A DNA stretch of 64,000 bases, from NCBI RefSeq assembly GCF_001908275.1, contig NZ_CP018620.1, forward strand, positions 2,356,001 through 2,420,000. The letters run 5' to 3'. A program made the translations under genes and the position numbers. This DNA is from Paenibacillus xylanexedens. GTDB lineage: Bacteria; Bacillota; Bacilli; Paenibacillales; Paenibacillaceae. Position 1 is the first letter of the stretch. The number at the start of each line of letters is the position of its first letter. Positions 1 through 9,248 of the stretch are shown here, piece by piece. Under the pieces are notes generated by a model. The model had not been told where the DNA came from and searched no databases. It saw only the letters and a program-made list of their open reading frames with translations.

Positions 1-3000
1 AAACCTTATGTACGTCAGGTGTTCATTGGAAGATCCGCAGATGTGAAGGATGAGCTTGGATTCGAGCGTAAGTTGTATGTTATTCGCAGACGTGCTGAGC
101 TGGCTATTCGTTATTCGGCAGATGAAGCAGAAGGTGGTTCGTTCTACCTTCCGAGCATGTCTTGTCGCAAAATTGTATATAAAGGCATGCTGACAACTGA
201 ACAAGTTGGCGGGTTCTATCTGGATCTGCAGGAAGAACTCGTGGAATCGGCCATTGGACTTGTGCATTCCCGTTTCAGTACAAACACCTTCCCAAGCTGG
301 GAACGTGCCCACCCGTATCGCTTCATGATCCACAACGGTGAGATCAACACGATGCGTGGTAACGTGAACTGGATGCATGCTAGACAATCCTTGTTCGAGA
401 GCGAGTTGTTTGGTAACGACATCGCGAAAGTAAAACCAGTCATCAATCCGGACGGTTCGGATACAGCCATGTTTGATAACACACTGGAGTTCCTGTATCT
501 GAGCGGCCGTTCTCTGCCACACGTGGCCATGATGATGGTTCCTGAACCTTGGAGCACGGATGAGGGAATGGACCCTGCCAAAAAGGCATTTTATGAGTAT
601 CACAGCACGATGATGGAGCCTTGGGATGGACCAGCAGCAATGGCCTTTACAGATGGTTTGCAAATTGGTGCAACACTTGACCGTAACGGTTTGCGTCCAG
701 CTCGTTATTATGTAACCAAAGATGACCGTATTATCCTGTCCTCCGAAGTTGGGGTACTGGATATCGCGCCGGAAGAGATCCTGTACAAAGATCGTCTGCG
801 TCCAGGTCGGATGTTGCTTGTGGATACACAAGAAGGCCGCATCATCGCGGATGAGGAAGTAAAAGCAATCATTGCAGCCGAGAATCCGTATCAGGATTGG
901 CTTGATGAGCATTTGATGGATCTGAGCGAGTTGCCGGAAGCACCGGAACTTCCTGATCCAAAACATGATAACGTGACCCAGCTTCAGCTGGCATATGGTT
1001 ATACATTTGAAGAACTGCGTAAAATCCTGGAGCCCATGGCAACAACAGGTATGGAAGCTACGGGTTCGATGGGTTATGATGCACCGCTGGCTGTGCTGTC
1101 GGATCGTCCACAGCGTCTGTACAACTACTTTAAACAGATGTTCGCCCAGGTAACCAACCCGCCAATCGATGCAATCCGTGAAGAGATTGTAACGTCTACG
1201 GCAACAACCATTGGTCCTGAGCGCAACTTGCTGAACCCTGAACCGGAGAGCTGTCGCCAGATCCGTCTGGATACACCGGTATTGTCCAATGAAGACTTTG
1301 CGAAGATTCGCCATGTGCGTCGCCCAGGCTTCCGCTCCATGACGATTCCAATCTTCTTCACCGCTGCGGAAGGAGCAGAAGGACTTCGCAAAGCGATGGA
1401 TTTGCTCTTCGAAGCTGCAGACCGTGTCATCGACAAAGGTCATAACATTCTGATCCTGTCTGACCGTGGTGTGGATGCAGAGAATGCTGCCATTCCTGCA
1501 TTGCTTGCTGTAGCAGGTCTGCATCACCATCTGATTCGCCAGGGAACCAGAACTAAAGTCAGCATTATGCTCGAATCGGCAGAACCGCGTGATATTCACC
1601 ACTACGCGTTGCTGCTGGGTTACGGTGTAAGTGCGGTGAACCCTTATCTGGCCTTTGAAACGCTGGATGACATGATTCAGCAAGGATTGCTGCGTGGTAT
1701 CTCGCATGAGAAAGCAGTGAAAAACTACATTAAAGCAGCTACCAAAGGCGTTACTAAAGTGTTGTCCAAAATGGGGATTTCTACGATTCAATCGTATCGT
1801 GGAGCTCAAATCTTCGAAGCGGTGGGTCTGAAATCAGACTTCGTTGACCGTTACTTTACCTGGACACCTTCCCGTATCGGTGGAATTGGGTTGGAAGAAG
1901 TGGCAGCCGAAGCGTTGACACATCATAACCGTGCCTTTACGGAAAAAGACGGTAACGATAAAGTTTTGGATTCCGGTGGGGATTATCAATGGCGTAACGA
2001 CGGAGAAGAGCATCTGTTCAATCCGCAAACCATTCATACCCTGCAACATGCAGTACGCACTGGGGATTACAAGCTGTATAAAAAATATTCCAAACTTGTA
2101 CAAGGTGAGAATGATCAATTGTTGACCATTCGCTCCATGTTGAAGCTGAAACCGGTGGGAGCTTCCATTCCACTCGAAGAAGTTGAATCCGTAGAAGATA
2201 TCATGCGTCGTTTCAAAACAGGTGCAATGTCCTTCGGTTCGATCAGTAAAGAGGCACATGAAGATCTTGCCATCGCTATGAACCGTGTTGGAGGTAAATC
2301 CAATACCGGTGAAGGTGGAGAAGATCCGGCTCGCTTCATTAAAGATAGCAACGGGGATTCCCGTCGCAGTGCGATTAAACAGGTAGCATCCGGACGTTTT
2401 GGTGTTACATCCAACTATTTGGTTAATGCCGACGAGATTCAGATCAAAATGGCTCAGGGAGCTAAACCAGGTGAAGGCGGACAACTGCCAGGACGTAAAG
2501 TGTATCCTTGGGTTGCTGAAGTTCGTGGATCTACACCGGGTGTAGGTCTGATCTCGCCACCACCGCATCACGATATCTACTCAATCGAAGATCTGGCAGA
2601 GTTGATCTATGACTTGAAAAATGCCAATCCGCGTGCTGAGATTAACGTGAAGCTTGTATCCGAAGTGGGCGTGGGTACCATTGCGGCAGGTGTAGCCAAA
2701 GGCCGTGCCGATATTATCCTCGTCAGCGGTTATGACGGTGGTACAGGTGCATCACCGCAAGGTTCGATTCGTCACGCAGGTATGCCTTGGGAACTAGGTC
2801 TTGCAGAGACACATCAAACGTTGATGCTGAATAATCTGCGTGACCGTGTTGTCCTCGAAACAGACGGCAAAATGCTTAACGGTCGTGACTTGGCGATTGC
2901 AGCCTTGCTTGGAGCAGAAGAGTATGGTTTCTCTACAGCACCGCTCGTTGCACTTGGCTGTATCATGATGCGTGTCTGTCAGATGGATACCTGTCCGGTT

Positions 3001-4164
3001 GGTGTAGCGACACAGAATCCGGAATTGCGTAAAAATTATATGGGTGATCCAGCTCATGTGGTTAACTTCATGCGATTTGTTGCTGAAGATGTGCGTGAGA
3101 TCATGGCTGATCTTGGTTTCCGTACGATTCAGGAGATGGTCGGACGTACAGATTGCCTCGAAACGGTAGAAGCCGTAGATCACTGGAAGAAAAAAGGTGT
3201 GGATCTGTCTGTATTGCTGCACGTGCCTGAAATGCCGGAAGGCTCTGCACGTTACCGCACACAGCATCAGAATCACCAATTGGAAGAAACGCTGGATATG
3301 CAACAATTGCTGCCACTGGCACAGTCTGCTATTGAATCCGGTCAACCGGTTGAAGCGGTGCTTCCAATTACAAACGTTAACCGTGCAGTAGGTACCATTT
3401 TGGGTAGTGAGATCACACGCAAATATGGACTCGCAGGATTGCCTGAAGATACGGTTAAATTCAAATTTGTCGGCTCTGCCGGACAAAGCTTTGGGGCCTT
3501 TGTACCTAAAGGTATGACCTTGACCGTTGAAGGGGATTCCAATGACTACGTAGGTAAAGGATTGTCCGGAGGTAAACTGATCGTGATGCCTTCTCCGAAA
3601 GCAACGTTTCAGGCGGAAGATAACATTATTATCGGTAACACGGCTCTCTACGGAGCAACAAGCGGCGAAGCGTATATCCGTGGTATTGCGGGTGAGCGAT
3701 TTGCTGTACGTAACTCGGGCGCCAAAGTAGTTGTTGAAGGTGTAGGCGACCATGGTTGTGAATATATGACAGGTGGACGTGTCGTTGTATTGGGCGATAC
3801 AGGTCGTAACTTTGCAGCAGGGATGTCCGGAGGTATTGCCTATGTGTATGATCCGGAAGCCACATTCCTGAAACGTTGTAATCTGGAAATGGTTCTTTTG
3901 GAGCGTATCGAAGATGTGGCCGAAAGTGCAGATCTGCGAGGCATGATTCAACGTCATGTTGCCAATACAGGAAGTGCTGTCGGTCAGCGCGTTCTGGATA
4001 ACTGGCAAGATGCGCTGAATCAGTTCGTTCGGGTTATTCCGAAGGACTTCAAACGTATGACAGAACAGATCGAACGGATTCAGGCAACAGGTTTGACTGG
4101 AGAAGCAGCGCTGCTTGCAGCGTTTGAAGCGAATATGCGTGAACTTGCACGTGCTGGAGGTTAA
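1..4164 (+). CDS. gltB: Glutamate synthase large subunit (5' truncated by window edge)
   Basis: Large subunit of glutamate synthase, which makes two glutamates from glutamine and 2-oxoglutarate. The reading frame is open to the first base, so the N-terminal catalytic cysteine lies outside; 1387 residues are visible, against roughly 1500 in the family. Visible parts are most of the class II amidotransferase domain ([11 protein letters not shown]), a central domain, the FMN/2-oxoglutarate barrel ([13 protein letters not shown]), a C-x5-C-x4-C 3Fe-4S site at visible residues 987, 993 and 998, and a C-terminal GXGXG beta-helix. No gltD follows; a strong terminator comes directly after. Confidence 0.97.
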   Translation, partial: KPYVRQVFIGRSADVKDELGFERKLYVIRRRAELAIRYSADEAEGGSFYLPSMSCRKIVYKGMLTTEQVGGFYLDLQEELVESAIGLVHSRFSTNTFPSWERAHPYRFMIHNGEINTMRGNVNWMHARQSLFESELFGNDIAKVKPVINPDGSDTAMFDNTLEFLYLSGRSLPHVAMMMVPEPWSTDEGMDPAKKAFYEYHSTMMEPWDGPAAMAFTDGLQIGATLDRNGLRPARYYVTKDDRIILSSEVGVLDIAPEEILYKDRLRPGRMLLVDTQEGRIIADEEVKAIIAAENPYQDWLDEHLMDLSELPEAPELPDPKHDNVTQLQLAYGYTFEELRKILEPMATTGMEATGSMGYDAPLAVLSDRPQRLYNYFKQMFAQVTNPPIDAIREEIVTSTATTIGPERNLLNPEPESCRQIRLDTPVLSNEDFAKIRHVRRPGFRSMTIPIFFTAAEGAEGLRKAMDLLFEAADRVIDKGHNILILSDRGVDAENAAIPALLAVAGLHHHLIRQGTRTKVSIMLESAEPRDIHHYALLLGYGVSAVNPYLAFETLDDMIQQGLLRGISHEKAVKNYIKAATKGVTKVLSKMGISTIQSYRGAQIFEAVGLKSDFVDRYFTWTPSRIGGIGLEEVAAEALTHHNRAFTEKDGNDKVLDSGGDYQWRNDGEEHLFNPQTIHTLQHAVRTGDYKLYKKYSKLVQGENDQLLTIRSMLKLKPVGASIPLEEVESVEDIMRRFKTGAMSFGSISKEAHEDLAIAMNRVGGKSNTGEGGEDPARFIKDSNGDSRRSAIKQVASGRFGVTSNYLVNADEIQIKMAQGAKPGEGGQLPGRKVYPWVAEVRGSTPGVGLISPPPHHDIYSIEDLAELIYDLKNANPRAEINVKLVSEVGVGTIAAGVAKGRADIILVSGYDGGTGASPQGSIRHAGMPWELGLAETHQTLMLNNLRDRVVLETDGKMLNGRDLAIAALLGAEEYGFSTAPLVALGCIMMRVCQMDTCPVGVATQNPELRKNYMGDPAHVVNFMRFVAEDVREIMADLGFRTIQEMVGRTDCLETVEAVDHWKKKGVDLSVLLHVPEMPEGSARYRTQHQNHQLEETLDMQQLLPLAQSAIESGQPVEAVLPITNVNRAVGTILGSEITRKYGLAGLPEDTVKFKFVGSAGQSFGAFVPKGMTLTVEGDSNDYVGKGLSGGKLIVMPSPKATFQAEDNIIIGNTALYGATSGEAYIRGIAGERFAVRNSGAKVVVEGVGDHGCEYMTGGRVVVLGDTGRNFAAGMSGGIAYVYDPEATFLKRCNLEMVLLERIEDVAESADLRGMIQRHVANTGSAVGQRVLDNWQDALNQFVRVIPKDFKRMTEQIERIQATGLTGEAALLAAFEANMRELARAGG

Positions 4165-4214
4165 TAACTTCCTTGTTCAAAGGTGGAAGTGCATGAACAG
4201 GTTGTATTAAGAAT

Positions 4215-4264
4215 AATAGGAGCAATATGGTTGCCATTCCGGCACCATATTGCTCCTATTTTGC
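4215..4264 (+). terminator. Rho-independent terminator of gltB
   Basis: A perfect 17-bp stem (AATAGGAGCAATATGGT and its complement) with a 12-nt loop is followed by TTTTGC. It lies about 50 bp after the gltB stop and should end that transcript. Confidence 0.88.
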
Positions 4265-4394
4265 TTTCGACAAAATTAGAACCCCATCAAAAAACGTTAT
4301 CGTCATGAGACGACAACATCGAGGAACTTTCTCAAGTATAATAAGGCTAGTTTTGGAGGGCAGGGAAAGTATAAAGATAAGAGAGGTTAGCGGA

Positions 4395-4550
4395 ATGAAT
4401 ATGAAGCATCCAAACAGGGACGATCGTAGGCCGACAGGGAAACAAGTCGAAGCAACCCAGATGGACATCATGAAGGTTTTACTGCAATGCGGAATCGACC
4501 CGGAGCGTTGGAACCATTTCGTATCCTCCGTCAACAACAAGCGTCCTTGA
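4395..4550 (+). CDS. Small hypothetical protein (51 aa)
   Basis: I do not recognise this protein. The frame opens further upstream, but the ATG at 4395 is preceded by GAGAGGTTAG, a usable ribosome site. The product is hydrophilic, with a basic N-terminus (MNMKHPNRDDRRP) and a C-terminus containing CGIDPERWNHF. There is no signal peptide or membrane segment. It sits alone between the gltB terminator and a terminator shared with the convergent XRE gene. It could be a small regulator or a chance frame; the tidy RBS and terminator placement favour a gene. Confidence 0.5.
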   Translation: MNMKHPNRDDRRPTGKQVEATQMDIMKVLLQCGIDPERWNHFVSSVNNKRP

Positions 4551-4591
4551 CACAATAGACAAGCATGGAATGAAAGGGAATTAAAACACAA

Positions 4592-4634
4592 AAAGCCCAG
4601 AAGCCAGAGATGTTATCTCTCGGGAACTGGGTCC
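4592..4634 (-). terminator. Terminator of the XRE gene
   Basis: CCCAG/CTGGG arms enclose a second perfect hairpin, AGAGAT-GTT-ATCTCT. Read on the minus strand the structure ends in CTTTTTGTGTTTT, so it mainly serves the minus-strand regulator; the plus-strand side has only TCCTCTTTT. Confidence 0.7.
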
Positions 4635-4645
4635 TCTTTTCGGGT

Positions 4646-5014
4646 TTAGTCCATGCTGCGTTCCATTCGGACAAATGCAATAAAACGACGTGCCTCTTCT
4701 TCTGTTAAAGACTTCCCATCAATCATCAGATCGAAGCGTTCTAACACTTCTTTGTCCGATAACTCCAAGGTATCCACGAATTCACGTACGTCTTCATCCA
4801 TCACGACATCACTTTGCTTTGTACGTCCTATAAGATAATCAATAGACACATCAAAGATGTCAGCAAGTCTCGTTAACACTTCGAAATCTGGTTTACGTCG
4901 ATTCTTTTCGTAGTGGGAGAGAGCAGCTCTTGTAATATGAATGGAGCTCGCAAGTTCTTCTTGAGTAAGTCCCCGCTGTTCCCGTAATTCCGCAATGCGA
5001 TTTCCGTAGCTCAT
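4646..5014 (-). CDS. XRE-family transcriptional regulator
   Basis: A 122-residue DNA-binding regulator with an HTH_3 domain at about residues 6-60 (AELREQRGLTQEELASSIHI, then AALSHYEKNRRKP) and an acidic C-terminal region of unknown fold. The AGGGGGAA ribosome site supports the start. It is transcribed away from the exopolysaccharide operon, whose promoter carries two copies of a GATAC-N5-GTATC palindrome, so it is the obvious candidate repressor, in a role like that of SinR in Bacillus. That role is inferred from position only. Confidence 0.9.
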   Translation of the reverse strand: MSYGNRIAELREQRGLTQEELASSIHITRAALSHYEKNRRKPDFEVLTRLADIFDVSIDYLIGRTKQSDVVMDEDVREFVDTLELSDKEVLERFDLMIDGKSLTEEEARRFIAFVRMERSMD

Positions 5015-5205
5015 AAGCTATTTCCCCCTGAACGACATCAAATATATATTGAAACAATCCTGAGCCAAGTGTTTGATCAGGGCAGCTTTCCTGCAAAAAG
5101 AGTAACTCCTCATGTGTTTCCTTTAACCCATTTTCATTTGTAAATAGGTCTGTCTAAGGACATCTCAAATTGTCGTAAATCAAAAGAACCATGTCCAAAT
5201 ACCGC

Positions 5206-5260
5206 TTGACATGATACGTATTGTATCGTAAATTGGACGTATGGAGTTACAAAATGTATC
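5206..5260 (+). promoter_or_regulatory. EPS operon promoter with two palindromic operators
   Basis: TTGACA (5206-5211), a 17-bp spacer and TAAATT (5229-5234) form a sigma-A type promoter. Within the spacer is GATAC-GTATT-GTATC (5213-5227), and near the expected start point is GTTAC-AAAAT-GTATC (5246-5260), one mismatch from the palindrome. A protein on either site would block RNA polymerase. The stretch between the divergent XRE gene and 5364 holds no gene. The same hexamers and palindrome recur at 25871-25922. Confidence 0.75.
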
Positions 5261-5363
5261 ATTTGGGATATTTTAAGTATCTCCTGGTTGCCTGGACCAT
5301 ATACCTGTGAGAAGGAAGTAGAGGCAGTCCATGTAGGCTAATCCATTCTAAAGGAATGAAACC

Positions 5364-5798
5364 ATGTATTCAATAATTCAGGAATGGGCTGATATGAAAT
5401 TAAATGTCCATATGTACATTCAGGAGTTTCATGGGAAAATGGTAGACCGCAAAAGACGCCCTGTTCTGTTACTTGGAATGGACACTCAAGCAATCACCTT
5501 CCTGAGCGACCTGAACTTGCCGATATCATCAGAAATGCTCATTGGTTTGGATGTTGAAGATCATCATGTATGTGTACGACTTCACGCAAGGTTGCAATGG
5601 AAACAGCCCTTCGGAGAGCTCACAATGTATCATTCAAACTTGCATATTCAGCACGAACAGAAACTATATATAACTGGACAGTTAAACACAATGCTTACTG
5701 AAGTTCAGTTTCCCGCGGTTTCCCGTTTTCAGTATGAAAAGGCAACAGAACAAAAGGCTCTGCAGGAACCCTATCATTACATTGATTTCACCATATAA
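5364..5798 (+). CDS. PilZ-like protein at head of EPS operon (144 aa)
   Basis: First gene after the EPS promoter; AAAGGA ends about 8 nt before the ATG. The product is cytosolic with no signal or membrane segment. The stretch from about residue 46 (ITFLSDLNLPIS, then HARLQW) resembles the body of Bacillales PilZ domains, where a line ending in LPV is followed by a strand ending in W. The c-di-GMP motifs (RxxxR and D/NxSxxG) are not intact; only DRKRRP and GMDTQAIT occupy those places. It could be a degenerate PilZ protein that senses c-di-GMP poorly or acts through protein contacts. Family assignment is by eye and tentative. Confidence 0.5.
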   Translation: MYSIIQEWADMKLNVHMYIQEFHGKMVDRKRRPVLLLGMDTQAITFLSDLNLPISSEMLIGLDVEDHHVCVRLHARLQWKQPFGELTMYHSNLHIQHEQKLYITGQLNTMLTEVQFPAVSRFQYEKATEQKALQEPYHYIDFTI

Positions 5799-5947
5799 TT
5801 CCAAGTCGATTCTTAACATTTTCTGAACAAAACATGTACTTAACGCCATTTTACTATATTTCATAGCGTTATGCATTAGTTCTTTAACACCAAAAGCATT
5901 TGCGCAATGAATAAAGGGGCGAGGGGGCTCATACTATTTCAGGAAGT

Positions 5948-6712
5948 TTGAATCTGGTTGAAATGCACTGCCACATATTATCCGGCCTGGATGATGGTCC
6001 TGTTCGAATGGAGCAGTCCGTTGCGATGGCTGAGAAGGCGGCAGCCTCAGGAATTACCTCCATTATTGCTACTCCGCATCACCTGAACGGGCAATACAAC
6101 AATGAACCGATGGTGGTCAATCAGGCCGTGAACCTGCTTCATGCAGAACTTCGCAAACGCAACATTCGCCTGGAGATCCGTCCCGGACAGGAGATCAGGC
6201 TGCATGACAACCTGATTGGAGACCTATATGCAGGAAAGTGCTGCACACTCGCCGGAAGTCGTTACATGTTGCTGGAACTGCCCTTTGGTCATATTCCCTC
6301 ACAGTTCCCCAGGATACTGCATGAATTACGAATAGCGGGAATTACCCCTATTATTGCTCATCCGGAACGTAATCGCGTCATTTTGAAGAAGCCAAGGTTA
6401 TTGGCAGATTACTTGAGTCAAGGCGGACTATGTCAGCTCACAGCTCAATCTTTCACTGGGCTTTTCGGACGGAAAGTTCGGCAGTGGTGTTTTCATTTTT
6501 GCAAAGAAAACGGGTTTCATTTCATTTCATCAGATGCACATGATACGTGCAAAAGGACATTTGCCATAAGTGAAGGAGAGCGGGCCATCGAGCGTCGATT
6601 CGGAGCTGAAGCCGTTAAGAGGCTGGCAGAGAATGCGTCGCACATTCTATCGAATTCGTGTCTGGTCACAGAACGCTGGAAACCTCGCAAATGGCTACTG
6701 TCCATCTGGTAG
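5948..6712 (+). CDS. CpsB-type tyrosine-protein phosphatase (PHP domain)
   Basis: Manganese-dependent PHP phosphatase that removes phosphate from the CpsD-type tyrosine kinase encoded two genes downstream. Metal-binding motifs are visible: HCHILSGLDDGP near the N-terminus, ATPHH, RPGQEIRL, AHPERN and SSDAHD. Length (about 253 residues) is normal. The start is unusual: TTG 5948 lies 1 nt after AGGAAG, while in-frame CTG 5954 has ideal 7-nt spacing and would give MVEMHCH, matching the family N-terminus (M-x-x-x-H-C-H). A CTG start is therefore possible. About 150 nt of gene-free sequence with a weak TAACGC/GCGTTA hairpin separates it from the PilZ-like gene. Confidence 0.93.
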   Translation: MNLVEMHCHILSGLDDGPVRMEQSVAMAEKAAASGITSIIATPHHLNGQYNNEPMVVNQAVNLLHAELRKRNIRLEIRPGQEIRLHDNLIGDLYAGKCCTLAGSRYMLLELPFGHIPSQFPRILHELRIAGITPIIAHPERNRVILKKPRLLADYLSQGGLCQLTAQSFTGLFGRKVRQWCFHFCKENGFHFISSDAHDTCKRTFAISEGERAIERRFGAEAVKRLAENASHILSNSCLVTERWKPRKWLLSIW

Positions 6713-6750
6713 TTACATAGGATAGATCACAACGTATAGGAGGAATGAAA

Positions 6751-7500
6751 GTGGAACTGAAAGGATATTTTCGACTCTTACAAAAGAAACTTTGGTTGAT
6801 TGTTGCAATTGCTCTGGTAGCGGGTGTGGGTGCAGGGGTCAAAAGTATTTTCTTCACCCAACCGATCTATGAGGCAAGTTCCAAGCTTATCGTGAACCAG
6901 ACCTCTAACGTTCAAGGCCAGGCGATGATGGACTTCAGCATGATTCAAACCAATATCAAACTCATTAACTCATACAGAGAAATTATTAAATCTTCCGCCA
7001 TTATGGATAAAGTCGCTACTACGTATCCGGACCTAGGCTTAACCTCTGCACAGCTCATGAATAGCACCTCCGTCTCTACAGCCAGCGAATCCCAAGTGAT
7101 GAGCATAACTGTACAAGGGACTACCTACGAAAAAGCCGCAAAAACGGTTAATGCCATCTCCAACGTGTTCCAATCTCAAATCCCCCTAATCATGAAAATC
7201 GATAATGTGGCTATCCTCAGTGAAGCAAAAGTGGATAGTAATGCATCTCCAATTAATATGAAAACCACATTAAGCATCATTGTCAGTCTATTCGCAGGTC
7301 TTGTGCTCGCGATTGCACTTGTATTCCTGATGGATTATCTGGATGACACATTCAAATCCGAAGCCGAACTTGAAAAAGAGCTGGGCTTACCTGTGCTTAC
7401 GGTGATATCCAAAATGAAAAAAGATGATCTGAAAAATACGAAAAATTACGTATCTCAACAGAAAGTGGGGGATGGCAAATATGTCGCGGCAAACCAATGA
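6751..7500 (+). CDS. CpsC/Wzz-type chain-length and kinase modulator
   Basis: Membrane co-polymerase (249 aa) that sets polysaccharide chain length and activates the cytosolic BY-kinase. A Wzz domain follows a first transmembrane helix near residues 16-36 (LWLIVAIALVAGVGAGV); the second helix (IIVSLFAGLVLAIALVFL) leads into a short cytosolic tail with DYLDDTFKSE. The GTG at 6751 is preferred: AGGAGG lies 7 nt upstream, whereas the ATG at 6745 is only 1 nt from it, and MELKGYFRLL matches the family N-terminus. Its end overlaps the kinase gene by 20 bp, implying translational coupling. Confidence 0.93.
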   Translation: MELKGYFRLLQKKLWLIVAIALVAGVGAGVKSIFFTQPIYEASSKLIVNQTSNVQGQAMMDFSMIQTNIKLINSYREIIKSSAIMDKVATTYPDLGLTSAQLMNSTSVSTASESQVMSITVQGTTYEKAAKTVNAISNVFQSQIPLIMKIDNVAILSEAKVDSNASPINMKTTLSIIVSLFAGLVLAIALVFLMDYLDDTFKSEAELEKELGLPVLTVISKMKKDDLKNTKNYVSQQKVGDGKYVAANQ

Positions 7501-8158
7501 AAATAACAGTCTGGTGACCTATTTTAACTCCAAATCTCAAATCTCGGAGGGATACCGTAAATTACGGACGAACATCCAGTTCTCCTCAATCGACAGTCAT
7601 ATCAAAAAAATCATGGTGGCTTCCGCTGAATCCGGCGAAGGCAAGACCACAACCATTAGCAACCTGGCGGTAACCTATGCCCAGGAAGGCAAAAAAGTTC
7701 TGCTGATCGATGCGGATCTGCGTAATCCTTCCTTGCACCAGGTGTTTTCCGTACCGAATCATATCGGTCTGAGTAGTGTGCTGTCTAATCAGTACAGTGT
7801 AGAAGAAGTGCTTAGAGAGAGCTACATCGACAATCTCCAATTATTCACTTCTGGCCCAATTCCGCCGAACCCTTCCGAGATGATCGGTTCCAACCGGATG
7901 AAAAGGCTGATTGAGAAGTTAGAGGATCAATATGATGTCATCATGTTTGATACACCGCCGGTGCTCGCTGTAACGGATGCACTCATTGTGAGTTCGCTGT
8001 GTGATGGTGTGCTGCTGGTCGTGAACTCGGGCAAGGTCAAGAAGGAACTGGTGAAGAAGACCAAGGCTGCTCTGGAGCATGTGAATGCACGAATCCTGGG
8101 CGCAATCCTGAACAATATCAAAAACGTTGCAGTTCCGGTGGGCTACGGAGAGAAGTAA
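7481..8158 (+). CDS. CpsD/EpsB-type tyrosine-protein kinase
   Basis: Bacterial BY-kinase of 225 aa that works with the CpsC-type membrane protein to control polymer export. Walker A (SGEGKTTT), Walker A' (LLIDADLRNP) and Walker B (VIMFDTPP) are intact. ATG 7481 is chosen because GTGGGGG ends about 9 nt before it, while ATG 7472 abuts that site. The C-terminus (VPVGYGEK) has a single tyrosine instead of the usual cluster, so autophosphorylation may be limited to one residue or the tail may act differently. Kinase identity is secure. Confidence 0.94.
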   Translation: MSRQTNENNSLVTYFNSKSQISEGYRKLRTNIQFSSIDSHIKKIMVASAESGEGKTTTISNLAVTYAQEGKKVLLIDADLRNPSLHQVFSVPNHIGLSSVLSNQYSVEEVLRESYIDNLQLFTSGPIPPNPSEMIGSNRMKRLIEKLEDQYDVIMFDTPPVLAVTDALIVSSLCDGVLLVVNSGKVKKELVKKTKAALEHVNARILGAILNNIKNVAVPVGYGEK

Positions 8159-8345
8159 ACCTTCCATCCAATGCTCCCAAGTAAACAGGTAATGTCTACT
8201 GCACCTTTATCACTGTAGGCACTCGGTCATGCTGTGGGTTCAATGAACCTTAGACGTTAATCGTCGAAGGTATGACGTGAGGACGGGTTAGATGCCCTGG
8301 TTCAACTTTTATCAAACTAAAAAAAAAGAGGATAGGGTGGTATTT
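8159..8345 (+). ncRNA. Candidate EAR-like structured RNA between cpsD and galU
   Basis: This 187-nt gene-free stretch can fold into a compact branched structure. CTC-GTCAT (from 8222) pairs with ATGAC-GAG (to 8281) around an inner stem ACCTT-GACG / CGTC-AAGGT with a TTAAT loop; GGTTC-AAT-GAACC is a competing hairpin. There is no U-tract terminator. In B. subtilis the EAR processive-antitermination RNA lies at this same operon position, after the modulator and kinase genes epsA and epsB. Homology to EAR was not tested by covariance; the call rests on position and foldability. Confidence 0.45.
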
Positions 8346-9248
8346 ATGAAAAAAGTGAGAAAAGCAATCATTCCTGCAGCTGGACTAGGTACACGATTTT
8401 TGCCAGCCACAAAAGCGATGCCCAAAGAAATGCTCCCTATTGTGGACAAACCAACCATACAGTATATCGTTGAGGAAGCCATTGCCTCTGGAATTGAAGA
8501 CATTATCATTGTAACTGGTAAAGGGAAACGGGCAATTGAAGATCATTTCGACAACGCTTTTGAACTGGAACATAACTTGCTGGAAAAAGGGAAGCTGAGC
8601 CTGCTTGAAGAGGTTCGCAAATCTTCTAACGTGGATATCCACTACATAAGACAAAAAGAGGCCAAAGGACTTGGTCATGCTGTCTGGTGTGCACGTAACT
8701 TTATCGGTGACGAACCTTTTGCCGTGTTGCTCGGAGATGACATCGTCGTATCGGAAGTTCCATGCACCAAACAATTGATTGATCAATATGATCAGGTTCA
8801 ACATTCCATTGTTGGGGTACAAACCGTACTTGCTGAACAAACAGACAGATACGGCATTGTGGACCCGCTTCAATCGGATGGCCGTTTGACAGAGGTTCTC
8901 AGGTTCGTAGAGAAACCTGCCCAAGGCACAGCGCCTTCCAACCTGGCGATTATGGGGAGATACGTACTGAGTCCAGAGATTTTCGAACATTTGGAGCAAC
9001 AAGAGATTGGTCAAGGGGGAGAGATTCAATTAACAGATGCGATTCAGCGCTTAAATGAGACACAAGGAGTGTATGCTTACGATTTCGAGGGAGTACGTTA
9101 TGACGTGGGCGAGAAACTGGGATTCATTTTGACAACCATCGACTTCGCTCTGCAAAAACAGGAACTTAGAATTCCAATGCTGCAAGCTCTGCAACAGATT
9201 CTGGAAAAAGAGTCGGTAGAACATGCAGCCGGGGGGGAGTTTGAATGA
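8346..9248 (+). CDS. galU: UTP-glucose-1-phosphate uridylyltransferase
   Basis: Makes UDP-glucose from UTP and glucose-1-phosphate, the donor for glucosyl residues and the precursor of UDP-glucuronate made by the ugd product in this operon. The N-terminal nucleotide-binding motif ([19 protein letters not shown]), TIQYIVEEA and the C-terminal YDVGEKLGF are characteristic. Length of 300 aa is typical. ATG 8346 is preceded by AGGGTGG at good spacing, which rejects the longer frame from 8292. It overlaps the next gene by 4 bp. Confidence 0.97.
   Translation: MKKVRKAIIPAAGLGTRFLPATKAMPKEMLPIVDKPTIQYIVEEAIASGIEDIIIVTGKGKRAIEDHFDNAFELEHNLLEKGKLSLLEEVRKSSNVDIHYIRQKEAKGLGHAVWCARNFIGDEPFAVLLGDDIVVSEVPCTKQLIDQYDQVQHSIVGVQTVLAEQTDRYGIVDPLQSDGRLTEVLRFVEKPAQGTAPSNLAIMGRYVLSPEIFEHLEQQEIGQGGEIQLTDAIQRLNETQGVYAYDFEGVRYDVGEKLGFILTTIDFALQKQELRIPMLQALQQILEKESVEHAAGGEFE

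Noticed and set aside
2794..4008. Long minus-strand open frame opposite gltB
   Set aside because: Antisense shadow of a conserved gene; composition (Cys, His, Thr, Ile rich) is not protein-like.
5841..5871. TAACGC/GCGTTA hairpin before the CpsB gene as a terminator
   Set aside because: Only six base pairs with a 19-nt loop and no T-tract; it would not stop an operon transcript.
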